Below are positions 16,436-27,801 of a stretch of DNA of 64,000 nucleotides, piece by piece. The DNA is taken from assembly GCA_027310305.1 (NCBI GenBank), contig DAIDBD010000110.1, forward strand, positions 37,697-101,696. The letters are read 5' to 3'. The notes under the pieces were generated by a model. It ran no database searches and was not told the origin of the DNA. It was given only the letters and a program-made list of their open reading frames with translations. The DNA comes from Herminiimonas sp. (GTDB taxonomy: Bacteria; Pseudomonadota; Gammaproteobacteria; Burkholderiales; Burkholderiaceae_D). Made by a program: the position numbers and the translations under genes. Position 1 is the stretch's first letter. The number at the start of each line of letters is the position of its first letter.

Positions 16436-17644
16436 ATGACTGCAACCAACGCGAAACAAAGCTTTTATAGCGGACTGGAACAGAATCTGACTGCTCTGCG
16501 CGAGCAAGGGCTATACAAGGCGGAACGGGTGCTCGCTTCGCGTCAGGGTGCGGAAGTGGTTTGCGACGATGGCAGAACGCTGATCAACATGTGCGCCAAC
16601 AACTATCTGGGATTGTCCGGCGACGAGGCGATGGTGCGCGCGGCAATCGACGCCACCGAAAAATACGGCTACGGGCTGTCTTCGGTACGTTTCATCTGCG
16701 GCACGCAAACGGTGCACAAGCAACTGGAGCGCGCGCTGGCGGACTTTCTCGGCATGGAAGACACGATTCTGTATGCGGCGGCATTCGATGCCAATGGCGG
16801 CCTGTTCGAACCGTTATTTGAAGAAGAAGATGCGATCATTTCGGATGCGCTGAATCATGCATCGATCATCGATGGCATCCGCTTGTCCAAGGCAGCGCGG
16901 TTTCGCTATCGGCACAACGACATGGCCGATCTGGAAGTGCAGTTGCAGGCGGCCGCCGGCAAGCGCCACAAGGTGATCGTGACGGACGGCGCGTTTTCGA
17001 TGGACGGCACCATCGCGCAGCTCGACAGGATTTGCGATCTGGCCGATCGCCATGGCGCGCTGGTGATGATCGATGAATCGCACGCATCCGGTTTCATGGG
17101 CGCGACGGGCCGCGGCACGCATGAACATCATGGCGTGATGGGACGAGTCGACATCATTACCGGCACGCTGGGCAAGGCGCTGGGCGGCGCAATGGGCGGC
17201 TTTACGGCGGCGCGGCGTGAAGTGATCCAGACGCTGCGCCAGAAATCGCGCCCTTATCTGTTTTCCAACAGCCTCGCACCGTCTATCGCCGGGGCATCGC
17301 TTGCCGTGTTGCAGCGGCTGTCCTCCTCGACCGAATTGCGCGACCGGTTGCATGCCAATACTGTTTATTTCCGTCGCGCGATCGCCGAACTCGGCTTCAC
17401 GATCAAGCCCGGCACGCATCCGGTCGTGCCGGTGATGTTGTTCGATGCGCCGGTTGCGCAGCAATTTGCACAGCGTTTGTACGAACTAGGCGTACTGGTG
17501 ACCGGCTTCTTTTATCCGGTGGTCGCGATGGGGCAGGCGCGGGTGCGGGTGCAACTGTCCGCCGCGCACACCACCGAACAGCTGGACAGGGTGCTCGCCG
17601 CATTCGGGCAGGCAGGGCGCGAACTGGGTCTGGTGAAACTGTGA
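16436..17644 (+). CDS. kbl: Glycine C-acetyltransferase (2-amino-3-ketobutyrate CoA ligase)
   Basis: A 402-residue alpha-oxoamine synthase. The PLP lysine is in ITGTLGKALGGAMGGF near residue 245. NMCANNYLGLSG, YGLSSVRFICGTQ and DESHASGFMG are family signatures. It cleaves 2-amino-3-oxobutyrate with CoA to glycine and acetyl-CoA, the second step of threonine degradation. GAGGA precedes the ATG. It is followed, across a duplicated hairpin, by the partner dehydrogenase gene. Confidence 0.94.
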   Translation: MTATNAKQSFYSGLEQNLTALREQGLYKAERVLASRQGAEVVCDDGRTLINMCANNYLGLSGDEAMVRAAIDATEKYGYGLSSVRFICGTQTVHKQLERALADFLGMEDTILYAAAFDANGGLFEPLFEEEDAIISDALNHASIIDGIRLSKAARFRYRHNDMADLEVQLQAAAGKRHKVIVTDGAFSMDGTIAQLDRICDLADRHGALVMIDESHASGFMGATGRGTHEHHGVMGRVDIITGTLGKALGGAMGGFTAARREVIQTLRQKSRPYLFSNSLAPSIAGASLAVLQRLSSSTELRDRLHANTVYFRRAIAELGFTIKPGTHPVVPVMLFDAPVAQQFAQRLYELGVLVTGFFYPVVAMGQARVRVQLSAAHTTEQLDRVLAAFGQAGRELGLVKL

Positions 17645-17745
17645 AGCATTGCGGGACAGAGTTAAGCGTAGCGATACTCCGTCCTCAACCATTGTGAGGC
17701 ATTGCGGGACAGAGTTAAGCGTAGCGGTACTCTGTCCCCAACCGA
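17640..17745 (+). repeat. Tandem 53-bp repeat, each unit a hairpin
   Basis: Two units (17640-17692 and 17693-17745) share TGTGARGCATTGCGGGACAG and AGTTAAGCGTAGCG with few differences. Within each unit GGGACAGAGT pairs with the ACTCYGTCCY that follows. The first unit begins in the last bases of kbl, so the duplication reaches the stop codon. It fills nearly the whole kbl-tdh spacer, and the second copy is the better-paired hairpin. Confidence 0.85.
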
Positions 17746-17761
17746 TTAGGAGAGTGACGCG

Positions 17762-18733
17762 ATGGAACGGATTCTGGTGATCGGCGCCAGCGGGCAAATC
17801 GGCAGCGAACTGGTCGAAGCGCTGACGGCAAAACATGGCGCGGCAAATGTGATCGCGGCCGATATCGGCCCGCGCAGTTTGCATGGCGCAGCGAATTACG
17901 AAATGCTGGACGTTCTCGACAGCAATCGCGTGACGCAGATCATTGATCGCTATCGCGTAACGCAGGTATATCAATTGGCAGCGCTATTGTCGGTAACGGG
18001 CGAGCAAGCGCCGCTCAAGGCGTGGACGCTGAACATGAACGGCCTGCTGAACATTCTTGAAATAGCCCGCGAGCGCGGGCAGGCCGGCAAACCATTGCGA
18101 TTGTTCTGGCCATCGTCGATCGCCGCATTCGGCCCGCATACGCCGGCAATCGATACGCCGCAACTGGCGGTGATGGACCCGACCACGATTTACGGCATCA
18201 GCAAGCAGGCCGGCGAGCGGTTGTGCGAATACTATTTTTCGAAATTCAATGTCGATGTGCGCAGCATCCGTTATCCCGGCATCATCAGCCACAGATCGCC
18301 GCCGGGCGGCGGCACCACCGATTACGCGATCGCGATTTTCCATGCGGCGCAAAAAGGTGAAATCTATCCGTGCTACCTCGGGCCAGACACCACGCTGCCG
18401 ATGATCTACATGCCCGATGCGATTCGCGCCACGATCGAATTGATGGAAACGCCCGCCGACCGGATACGGATTCGGTCCGCCTACAATGTGGCCGGCTTGA
18501 GCTTCAGCCCACGCGAACTGACGCAGGCAATCAGGCAATATGTGCCGGAGTTCGACATCAGCTATCAGCCCGATCATCGGCAGGCGATCGCCGACAGCTG
18601 GCCGCACAGTCTGGACGATACTTGCGCCCGCGCGGATTGGGGCTGGCATGCCGGCATCGGCTTGCAGCAGTTGGTTGAAGACATGCTGGCCAACATCAAG
18701 GCCTCATCGGGTGCATTGCATCACGCTGCATGA
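17762..18733 (+). CDS. L-threonine 3-dehydrogenase, extended short-chain (epimerase-like) type
   Basis: A 323-residue NAD-dependent extended SDR. The Rossmann motif is GASGQIG at residues 8-14. The catalytic Tyr-Lys pair is in YGISKQAGERL near 143, with WPSSIAAFG supplying the serine. PGIISHRSPPGGGTTDYA near 176 is the signature of the SDR-type threonine dehydrogenases found in bacteria and animals, unlike the zinc-dependent E. coli Tdh. It oxidises threonine to 2-amino-3-oxobutyrate for kbl. The ribosome-binding site AGGAGAG is close to the ATG. Confidence 0.88.
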   Translation: MERILVIGASGQIGSELVEALTAKHGAANVIAADIGPRSLHGAANYEMLDVLDSNRVTQIIDRYRVTQVYQLAALLSVTGEQAPLKAWTLNMNGLLNILEIARERGQAGKPLRLFWPSSIAAFGPHTPAIDTPQLAVMDPTTIYGISKQAGERLCEYYFSKFNVDVRSIRYPGIISHRSPPGGGTTDYAIAIFHAAQKGEIYPCYLGPDTTLPMIYMPDAIRATIELMETPADRIRIRSAYNVAGLSFSPRELTQAIRQYVPEFDISYQPDHRQAIADSWPHSLDDTCARADWGWHAGIGLQQLVEDMLANIKASSGALHHAA

Positions 18734-18822
18734 GTCATCAGCAGCTTCGATGAAAGCGGATCGCAACGGAATGCGACAGTTATAATGCCGGTTGATCCGT
18801 TGCCATCCACATCATTCAATTT

Positions 18823-20283
18823 ATGCAATATGTTTCCACACGCGGCCAGGCTGCGCCCCAATCTTTCTCCGAAATTCTGCTGGGCGGCCTTGCGCCCGAT
18901 GGCGGTCTGTATCTGCCGGCGCAATATCCGCAAATCAGCGGTGCGGAACTCGATGCATGGCGCAAGCTGCCCTACGCCGATCTGGCGCTGCAAGTGCTGA
19001 AAAAATTCGCGACCGATATCCCGGAAGCGGATCTCCATGCACTGACGCGCAAGACTTATACCGCCGACGTGTATCGCAATGTCCGCGCCGGCGAAGATGC
19101 CGCGCAGATCACGCCGTTGCGCGTGCTGGAAGAAAAAAACGGCACGGAGCTGATATTGCAGGCACTGTCCAACGGCCCGACGCTCGCGTTCAAGGACATG
19201 GCGATGCAGTTGCTCGGCCACCTGTTCGAATACACGCTGGCGAAGCAGGATGCCGAACTGAACATTTTCGGCGCGACATCCGGCGATACCGGCAGCGCAG
19301 CGGAATATGCGATGCGCGGCAAAAAAGGCATCCGTGTTTTCATGCTGTCGCCGCACAAGAAAATGAGCGCGTTCCAGACCGCGCAAATGTTCAGCCTGCA
19401 AGACCCGAATATTTTCAATATCGCGGTGGAAGGCGTGTTCGATGATTGCCAGGACATGGTCAAGGCGGTGTCGAACGACCTGGAATACAAGACGCGGCAA
19501 AAGATCGGCACCGTCAATTCGATCAACTGGGCGCGCGTCGTGGCGCAGGTGGTGTACTACATTCGCGGTTATCTGAGCGCGACGACAAGCAATGAACAGA
19601 AGGTATCGTTCACTGTTCCGTCCGGCAATTTCGGCAATATCTGCGCCGGCCACATCGCGCGCATGATGGGCGTGCCGATCGACAAGCTGGTTGCCGCGAC
19701 CAACGAGAACGACGTGCTGGACGAATTTTTCCGCACCGGCGTTTATCGCGTGCGCAAATCGGCCGAGACTTATCACACCACCAGCCCCAGCATGGATATC
19801 AGCAAGGCATCGAATTTCGAGCGCTTCATTTATGACTTGCTGGATCGCGACGGCGATCGGGTGCGCGCGCTATTTTCGAAAGTCGAGGCGGATGGCGGTT
19901 TCGATCTGTCCGGCAACCCGGGCAGCGATGGCGACGAGTTCAAAAAAATAGTGCAATACGGATTCCTGTCAGGAAAATCGATCCATCAGGACCGGCTGCA
20001 AACGATCCGCGATGTGCAGGCGCAATACGGCGTCACCATCGATACCCATACCGCCGACGGCGTGAAAGTGGCGCGTGAATATCTGACGCCCGGCATACCG
20101 ATGATCGTGCTGGAAACGGCATTGCCGGCGAAGTTCAACGAAACGATCCAAGAAGCGCTGGGCCGCGATGCGGAGCGTCCGGCCGGGTTCGAGAATATCG
20201 AATCATTGCCGCAACGGTTCGATGTAATGGCGCCGGATTTGGCGCAGATCAAGACATATATCGCCAGGCATACCGGCTTATGA
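18823..20283 (+). CDS. thrC: Threonine synthase
   Basis: A 486-residue PLP lyase of the long class II type. The N-terminus MQYVSTRGQAAPQSFSEILL is typical. The PLP lysine is in GPTLAFKDMAMQLLGH near residue 121. GATSGDTGSAAEYAM and VPSGNFGNICAGHIA build the phosphate site. It converts O-phosphohomoserine to threonine. A TATAAT at about 18781 upstream gives it a likely promoter of its own, which it needs because hom lies 3.2 kb upstream beyond the threonine-degradation cassette. Confidence 0.95.
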   Translation: MQYVSTRGQAAPQSFSEILLGGLAPDGGLYLPAQYPQISGAELDAWRKLPYADLALQVLKKFATDIPEADLHALTRKTYTADVYRNVRAGEDAAQITPLRVLEEKNGTELILQALSNGPTLAFKDMAMQLLGHLFEYTLAKQDAELNIFGATSGDTGSAAEYAMRGKKGIRVFMLSPHKKMSAFQTAQMFSLQDPNIFNIAVEGVFDDCQDMVKAVSNDLEYKTRQKIGTVNSINWARVVAQVVYYIRGYLSATTSNEQKVSFTVPSGNFGNICAGHIARMMGVPIDKLVAATNENDVLDEFFRTGVYRVRKSAETYHTTSPSMDISKASNFERFIYDLLDRDGDRVRALFSKVEADGGFDLSGNPGSDGDEFKKIVQYGFLSGKSIHQDRLQTIRDVQAQYGVTIDTHTADGVKVAREYLTPGIPMIVLETALPAKFNETIQEALGRDAERPAGFENIESLPQRFDVMAPDLAQIKTYIARHTGL

Positions 20284-20348
20284 CACGCATGTTCGTTGCG
20301 TGATGTTCAGCTTACAATCTTTGCAATAACGATATAACCGAGCCAGCC

Positions 20349-21590
20349 ATGACCGACAAGCAACCGATGTTCAGCGTTCAGCAAGCGCTCGATTTTTTGC
20401 TCGCTGCCGCCCAACCGATCACGGACCAAGACACCATTGCCACGCTCGCGGCAAATGGCCGCGTGTTGGCCGCGACGCAGGTCTCGCAACTCAACGTGCC
20501 GCCGATGGACAACACGCAAATGGATGGCTATGCAGTCCGGGCAGCGGATTGTGCAAGCGGCGCGGCAAGATTGAAAGTCACGCAGCGTATTCCTGCCGGT
20601 CATATTGGTCAGCCGCTGCAACCCGGCACTGCCGCACGTATTTTTACCGGCGCGATGATTCCGGCTGGTGCCGATGCTGTTGTGATGCAGGAAATGTGCG
20701 AACTGGAAAAAGCAGCCGATGGCGACATCGTCGCCGTCAACCATGCGCCGGAATCCGGCGACTGGATTCGGCGTGCCGGGGAAGATATCAAAGCGGGCGG
20801 CGTGATCCTGCCGTCAGGCACCCGCTTGCGCGGACAGGAACTGGGCCTGGCGGCGTCGGTCGGTCTGGCGACCTTGCCGGTCGTCCGCAAATTACGCATT
20901 GCGGTATTTTTCACCGGCGATGAACTGGCCATGCCGGGCGAACCGCTGAAAGCCGGCGCGATTTACAACTCCAACCGCTTTACATTGCGCGGCCAGCTGG
21001 AAAATCTCGGCTGCGACATTACCGATTACGGCATCGTGCCCGATACGCTTGCGGCGACGCGCGATACCCTGCGCAAGGCAGCCGCGCAGCATGATCTGAT
21101 CATTACTTCCGGCGGCGTATCGGTCGGCGAAGAAGACCACATCAAGCCCGCGGTTGAAGCGGAAGGACGTTTGAACATGTGGCAAATCGCCGTCAAGCCC
21201 GGCAAGCCGCTGGCATTTGGCGAGGTTGATCGTGCAGATAAAGAGGGCACCGCATTCTTCCTTGGCCTGCCCGGCAATCCGGTATCCAGTTTCGTCACTT
21301 TTCTGCTGTTCGTGCGTCCATTCATTTTGCGTTTGCAGGGTGTCAGCGCTGTCGCGCCGCGCGCCTATCCGATGCGGGCCGATTTCAACTGGCCGAAAGC
21401 GGACAAGCGCAATGAATTCCTGCGCGTTAAAATCAATGCCGATGGCGGACTCGATCTGTTCGCCAATCAAAGCTCCGCGGTATTGACTTCCACGGTATGG
21501 GGCGATGGATTGATCGACAATCCGCCTGGCCGGACCATTGCGCCGGGCGATGCGGTCCGCTTTATTCCATTCAATGAATTGCTTTATTAA
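20349..21590 (+). CDS. moeA: Molybdopterin molybdenumtransferase
   Basis: A 413-residue protein with the MoeA N-terminal domains (PMDNTQMDGYAVRA near residue 58; RIFTGAMIPAGADAVVMQE near 100), the MogA-like domain (TSGGVSVGEEDHIKP near 257; LPGNPVSSFVTFLLFV near 307) and domain IV at the C-terminus. It inserts molybdate into adenylylated molybdopterin to form the molybdenum cofactor. It follows thrC by 65 bases and heads moeA-moaD-moaE. The modAB genes 11 kb away supply the metal. Confidence 0.95.
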   Translation: MTDKQPMFSVQQALDFLLAAAQPITDQDTIATLAANGRVLAATQVSQLNVPPMDNTQMDGYAVRAADCASGAARLKVTQRIPAGHIGQPLQPGTAARIFTGAMIPAGADAVVMQEMCELEKAADGDIVAVNHAPESGDWIRRAGEDIKAGGVILPSGTRLRGQELGLAASVGLATLPVVRKLRIAVFFTGDELAMPGEPLKAGAIYNSNRFTLRGQLENLGCDITDYGIVPDTLAATRDTLRKAAAQHDLIITSGGVSVGEEDHIKPAVEAEGRLNMWQIAVKPGKPLAFGEVDRADKEGTAFFLGLPGNPVSSFVTFLLFVRPFILRLQGVSAVAPRAYPMRADFNWPKADKRNEFLRVKINADGGLDLFANQSSAVLTSTVWGDGLIDNPPGRTIAPGDAVRFIPFNELLY

Positions 21591-21603
21591 CGTCGATGAT
21601 GAA

Positions 21604-21861
21604 ATGAACATTCAACTCCGTTTTTTCGCCGGCATTCGCGAGGCGCTTGGCGCCTCGCAGGAAGCCGTAGCATTGCCCGCTAATGTGCATACCGTCGGCG
21701 ATGTGCGCAATTATCTGCGCGAGCGGGGTGGCGTCTGGGCCGAGGCATTGGCCGATGGGCGCGCGCTGCGCATGGCGTGCAATCATGTAATGACCGACGC
21801 GAGCACGCCGATCACCGATGGCTGCGAAGTGGCTTTTTTTCCGCCGGTCACGGGCGGCTGA
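21604..21861 (+). CDS. moaD: Molybdopterin synthase small subunit (sulfur carrier)
   Basis: An 85-residue ubiquitin-fold protein ending in VAFFPPVTGG, the diglycine tail that is thiocarboxylated by MoeB. The in-frame extension upstream to 21538 overlaps moeA and is rejected in favour of the ATG at 21604, preceded by GATGA. MoaD delivers sulfur to precursor Z within the MoaD2-MoaE2 synthase. Immediately followed by moaE. Confidence 0.92.
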   Translation: MNIQLRFFAGIREALGASQEAVALPANVHTVGDVRNYLRERGGVWAEALADGRALRMACNHVMTDASTPITDGCEVAFFPPVTGG

Positions 21862-21886
21862 TAAATAAAAACCAATCAAATATTCC

Positions 21887-22366
21887 ATGCCTATCCGCAT
21901 TCAAAGCCATGATTTCGACCTCGGCGCCGAGGTTGCGCAACTGCGTGCCGCCGATCCGAAAGTCGGTGCGGCCGTCGCCTTCATCGGCACGGTGCGCGAC
22001 ATGAACGACGGTTCCAGCGTGGCGCAGATGGAGCTGGAGCATTATCCCGGCATGACCGAAAAGGCGCTGGAAGATATCGTGTTGCAGGCCAGGGCACGCT
22101 GGAATATTTTCGACGCGCTGGTGATTCATCGCGTCGGGCCTTTGCAGCCGCTTGATCAGATCGTGCTGGTCGCGGTAACCTCCGCGCATCGCGGCGAAGC
22201 GTTTGCCGCATGTGAATTCATCATCGATTACCTGAAGACGCAGGCGCCGTTCTGGAAGAAAGAGCAGACGCCGCAAGGTGCGCGTTGGGTCGATGCGCGG
22301 GTAACGGATGACAAGGCGCTGGCGAAATGGGGCATTGCGTCCGGCAACGATAGGGAGGCAACATGA
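21887..22366 (+). CDS. moaE: Molybdopterin synthase catalytic subunit
   Basis: A 159-residue MoaE. VGAAVAFIGTVRDMNDG near residue 26, LEHYPGMTEKAL near 48, VIHRVGPLQPLDQIVLVAV near 80 and CEFIIDYLKTQAPFWKKE near 108 (with the catalytic lysines) are diagnostic. It converts cyclic pyranopterin monophosphate to molybdopterin together with MoaD. Its stop overlaps the crcB start (ATGA). Confidence 0.94.
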   Translation: MPIRIQSHDFDLGAEVAQLRAADPKVGAAVAFIGTVRDMNDGSSVAQMELEHYPGMTEKALEDIVLQARARWNIFDALVIHRVGPLQPLDQIVLVAVTSAHRGEAFAACEFIIDYLKTQAPFWKKEQTPQGARWVDARVTDDKALAKWGIASGNDREAT

Positions 22367-22737
22367 ATTGGCTGGCGGTCGGATGCGGCGCCGCATTGGG
22401 CGCATGGTTGCGCTGGGGATTGTCGGTATCGATGAATGCGCTGCATGGCCATTTGCCGTTCGGCACGCTGATGGCCAATCTCGGCGGCGGTTATCTGATT
22501 GGAATTGCGGTGGGATTTTTCGAAAAATATCCGGCGCTTCCCGTCGAATGGCGCTTATTCCTGGTGACCGGTTTTCTGGGCGGCCTCACGACGTTTTCCA
22601 CCTTTTCCGCCGAGGCAATGATCCTGTTGCAGCGCGGCGATTATGCGTGGGCGCTCGGGCATTCGGCGTTGCATCTGATCGGATCGATCGCCTTGTGCAT
22701 CGCCGGCTTTGCCACGTATCGGGCGATCGCCGGATAA
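22363..22737 (+). CDS. crcB: Fluoride ion channel CrcB/Fluc
   Basis: A 124-residue four-helix membrane protein. [15 protein letters not shown] near residue 7, [15 protein letters not shown] near 34 and [18 protein letters not shown] near 67 (with the TFSTFS phenylalanine/serine track) define the Fluc family. It exports fluoride as a dual-topology dimer. Its ATG overlaps the moaE stop, so it is read with the molybdopterin genes. No fluoride riboswitch is visible upstream, and none would fit inside the coding region. Confidence 0.93.
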   Translation: MNWLAVGCGAALGAWLRWGLSVSMNALHGHLPFGTLMANLGGGYLIGIAVGFFEKYPALPVEWRLFLVTGFLGGLTTFSTFSAEAMILLQRGDYAWALGHSALHLIGSIALCIAGFATYRAIAG

Positions 22738-22756
22738 GACGCTTCAAAAATCCTTG

Positions 22757-22784
22757 CTTGAAAAGGGAGCAAAACTCCCCAATC
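22757..22784 (+). promoter_or_regulatory. Sigma-32 (RpoH) heat-shock promoter of clpB
   Basis: CTTGAAA (22757-22763), then 13 bases, then CCCCAATC (22777-22784) matches the sigma-32 consensus CTTGAAA-N11-16-CCCCATNT closely. It lies 33 bases upstream of the clpB ATG, as expected for a major heat-shock chaperone. Confidence 0.8.
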
Positions 22785-22816
22785 TTCAAGCCAGACAGAT
22801 TTTTTCGGAGCAAGCG

Positions 22817-25399
<2,583 letters not shown>

Positions 25400-25473
25400 T
25401 TGTCATATTTCGCAACGAAAAGTATTAGAATTGCGGGCAGATGGATGCAATCGCTGCCAATCGGAGGACAGAC

Positions 25474-25510
25474 AGCCAAAGGCCACGCATAGTGGCCTTT
25501 GGCTTATTTG
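25474..25510 (+). terminator. Rho-independent terminator after clpB
   Basis: AGCCAAAGGCCAC (25474-25486), loop GCATA, then GTGGCCTTTGGCT (25492-25504) form a perfect 13-bp stem followed by TATTTG. It lies 75 bases past the clpB stop. Confidence 0.85.
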
Positions 25511-25556
25511 CAACCTGAAGACGGCATTGGCAATCGTGGCAATCTTCGCATGAGGC

Positions 25557-27347
25557 TTGTTTGCGGCATTGTTTTCAATTTCAGGAGCTGCGGTTCTGAA
25601 ACACACTTCCTTGCAGCGGGTATTCATTCTCCCGTTCGCATTTCTGATGCTCTGCCTGGCAGCGACGATAGGCTGGGTTCTGTATCGGGCCGGTGAAGAC
25701 GCGACCGACGTACTGTCGCGCAAGGCGCTGACAGACATGCTGAGCAGCATCGGTGCGGCAACGGAACGGCATATGTTCAGCGCCCATACGACGCTGCGGG
25801 CGGTTGCGCCGGAGTCGGTGATATCGACCAACAACACCGGCCGGGTCGTGCTGCCTTTCACGGAAGACCTGAGCCTTCTGGAAGACCGGTTATGGGTGGC
25901 GACCGGCCTGTTTCCGGAAGTCACGCGCCATGTTTATTTCGGCGCGGAAGACGGCCGCTTCATCGGCGTCAATCGGGTAAGGCAGAATGAATTCGAACTG
26001 CGGTTGCGCAAAAAGGGCGACCAACTGCGCCGGGTCTACAGCATGGCCGGGCCGAACGAACCGATCGCGCTGCTGCGTTCCGAAAAATATGAGGCCAAAC
26101 TGCGGCCCTGGTACGGCAGCGCGGCAGCGCGCGGCAAAGCGATCTGGTCGCCGCTGTATACCGATTTCACCACGCATGAATTGTTATTGACGCTGTCGAA
26201 ACCGATTTACCGTGCCGATCAATCATTGATCGGCGTGGTATCGACCGACATGCCGCTCGAGCAACTGACGGAATTTCTGGCGTCGCTGTCGCTCGGCAAA
26301 AAAGGCGTTGCTTTCATCATGGAGCGTTCGGGCGCATTGATCGCCACATCCGTCAAGGAAGCGCTTTACAGGATGGAAAACAACAAGCTGGTGCGCCTGA
26401 AGGCCGATGCCAGCAGTTCGCCGCTGGTGCGCGAGGCGTACAGCGCCGTTTCGCGGCAATTGCAAAGCGGCACGCGCGCCGCGCCGATGTTGCATCAGTT
26501 TGACGACAACAGCCTTGGGAAAGCGCAGGCGGTTTCGACGGTGCTGCAGGATAGCGCCGGACTGGATTGGGTCGTCGTGGTTGCGGCGCCGCGTTCCGAT
26601 TTCCGGGGTACGGTGACAGCCAGCATCTATCAAAGCCTGGTGATCGGCCTGATCGCGGTGATCGTGGCGCTGATACTCGGATTCGTCATTTTGCGCAGGG
26701 CGCTTGTCGATATCCGCAAGCTCACGTCTGCCGCCAGAAGCATCGGCAGCGGAGCGCCGTTCGGGTCGCTTGATATCGATCGGCGCGATGAAATCGGGCA
26801 GTTGGCGCAAAGCTTCCAGGAGATGGAGCATAACCTGCGCACCGACCGGCTGACTCACGTGCTGAACCGCGATTCGCTGATCGCGCAGATCGATTTCAGA
26901 TGCCGCAATGCATCGGATGCCAATCCGTTGCGGTTTGCATTATTGTTCATCGATCTCGACAGTTTCAAGCTGATCAACGACCACTACGGACATGACAAAG
27001 GCGACCTGGTATTGATGGAAGTCGCCGGCCGCCTGCAGGCGGCCATCCGCAAGGACGACTCGGTCGCGCGCTTTGGCGGCGATGAATTCGTCGTCTATCT
27101 GCACGGCGTCGATCAGGAGGCGGTGGTGGAATCCATTTGCGCAAAAATCCGCGCTTCATTGGAACAGCCGATCCTGGTGCGCGAAGGCGTAACCGATCAT
27201 ATCGGCGCATCCATCGGGGCGGCCCGCTATCCGATGGATGGTCAGGATAGCGAAACCCTGTTCCGGGTCGCCGATACCCGCATGTTCAGCGTAAAGAAAG
27301 CGCGCAAGGCGGCACAGAGCGAAGAATCGGACGACTTGACTGCCTGA
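25557..27347 (+). CDS. Membrane diguanylate cyclase with periplasmic sensor, HAMP and GGDEF domains
   Basis: About 580-596 residues. An N-terminal helix (RVFILPFAFLMLCLAATIGW) is followed by a periplasmic Cache-like sensor of about 300 residues, a second helix (SLVIGLIAVIVALILGFVIL), a HAMP linker and a GGDEF domain. The active site FGGDEF is intact, and RxxD (RKDD) lies five residues before it, the inhibitory c-di-GMP site. It should make c-di-GMP and be product-inhibited. The frame has no N-terminal ATG: the options are TTG at 25557 or 25611, or a CTG at 25596 that has the best ribosome-binding site (AGGAG). No EAL domain. Confidence 0.88.
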   Translation: MFAALFSISGAAVLKHTSLQRVFILPFAFLMLCLAATIGWVLYRAGEDATDVLSRKALTDMLSSIGAATERHMFSAHTTLRAVAPESVISTNNTGRVVLPFTEDLSLLEDRLWVATGLFPEVTRHVYFGAEDGRFIGVNRVRQNEFELRLRKKGDQLRRVYSMAGPNEPIALLRSEKYEAKLRPWYGSAAARGKAIWSPLYTDFTTHELLLTLSKPIYRADQSLIGVVSTDMPLEQLTEFLASLSLGKKGVAFIMERSGALIATSVKEALYRMENNKLVRLKADASSSPLVREAYSAVSRQLQSGTRAAPMLHQFDDNSLGKAQAVSTVLQDSAGLDWVVVVAAPRSDFRGTVTASIYQSLVIGLIAVIVALILGFVILRRALVDIRKLTSAARSIGSGAPFGSLDIDRRDEIGQLAQSFQEMEHNLRTDRLTHVLNRDSLIAQIDFRCRNASDANPLRFALLFIDLDSFKLINDHYGHDKGDLVLMEVAGRLQAAIRKDDSVARFGGDEFVVYLHGVDQEAVVESICAKIRASLEQPILVREGVTDHIGASIGAARYPMDGQDSETLFRVADTRMFSVKKARKAAQSEESDDLTA

Positions 27348-27434
27348 GTCACGTCTTGCGCCGATCCAGCGCGATTGGCTGGCTCGCGGTCACTTCCTGA
27401 ATGCCGCGCACGTTGCCCACTTTCCAGTCGCGCT
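27348..27434 (-). pseudogene. Possible C-terminal remnant of an unidentified gene
   Basis: On the minus strand about 28 codons end in DWKVGNVRGIQEVTAS and then QPIALDRRKT before a stop at 27348. They have protein-like composition and a TGA immediately upstream of the stretch. I do not recognise the family. The piece abuts the MFS-like remnant on the other strand. It may be the tail of a gene whose body was deleted. Confidence 0.3.
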
Positions 27435-27602
27435 TGCTTGTTCATTTCGGCCTGCGCGCGCTGTACGGCATGTCGCTGGCGATGGCAACCGCCGGTTTTA
27501 CCGCCTACATGCTGGCGTCGGCGGCGGGCATGGCGCTGGGCGAATTCCTGACATCGAAAGCGGCGCGCCCTGATCGCACGATCGCAATCTCTCTCATCGG
27601 AT
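27435..27602 (+). pseudogene. Fragment of an MFS-type transporter
   Basis: About 55 codons read LVHFGLRALYGMSLAMAT, GFTAYMLASAAGMALGEFLT and SKAARPDRTIAISL, which look like two helices and the connecting loop of a major-facilitator transporter. Beyond about 27602 the frame loses membrane character, and no start or ribosome-binding site fits at the front. A real transporter would be about 400 residues. The piece lies between the diguanylate cyclase and rraA, in a stretch with no other gene. Confidence 0.5.
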
Positions 27603-27801
27603 CCGGATCCATTGATGGATGCGAATCGCCCGGCGTCGGAACCAATACGGCGAAAAAGGCGGCAAAGATGCTGGCTGCCTGAACTGCGTGCAGTTTCCGG
27701 AAGCCATCGCGAACGCCGATGGTTTTTTTATCGGCGCCGGACTCGCTTACAATCGAACATCGGGACATTGTCCATTGAACGGTTTGATTACGGAGAAACA
27801 G

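Noticed and set aside
22300..22370. Fluoride riboswitch for crcB
   Set aside because: crcB overlaps moaE by 4 bases, so there is no leader to hold one and no matching fold was seen.
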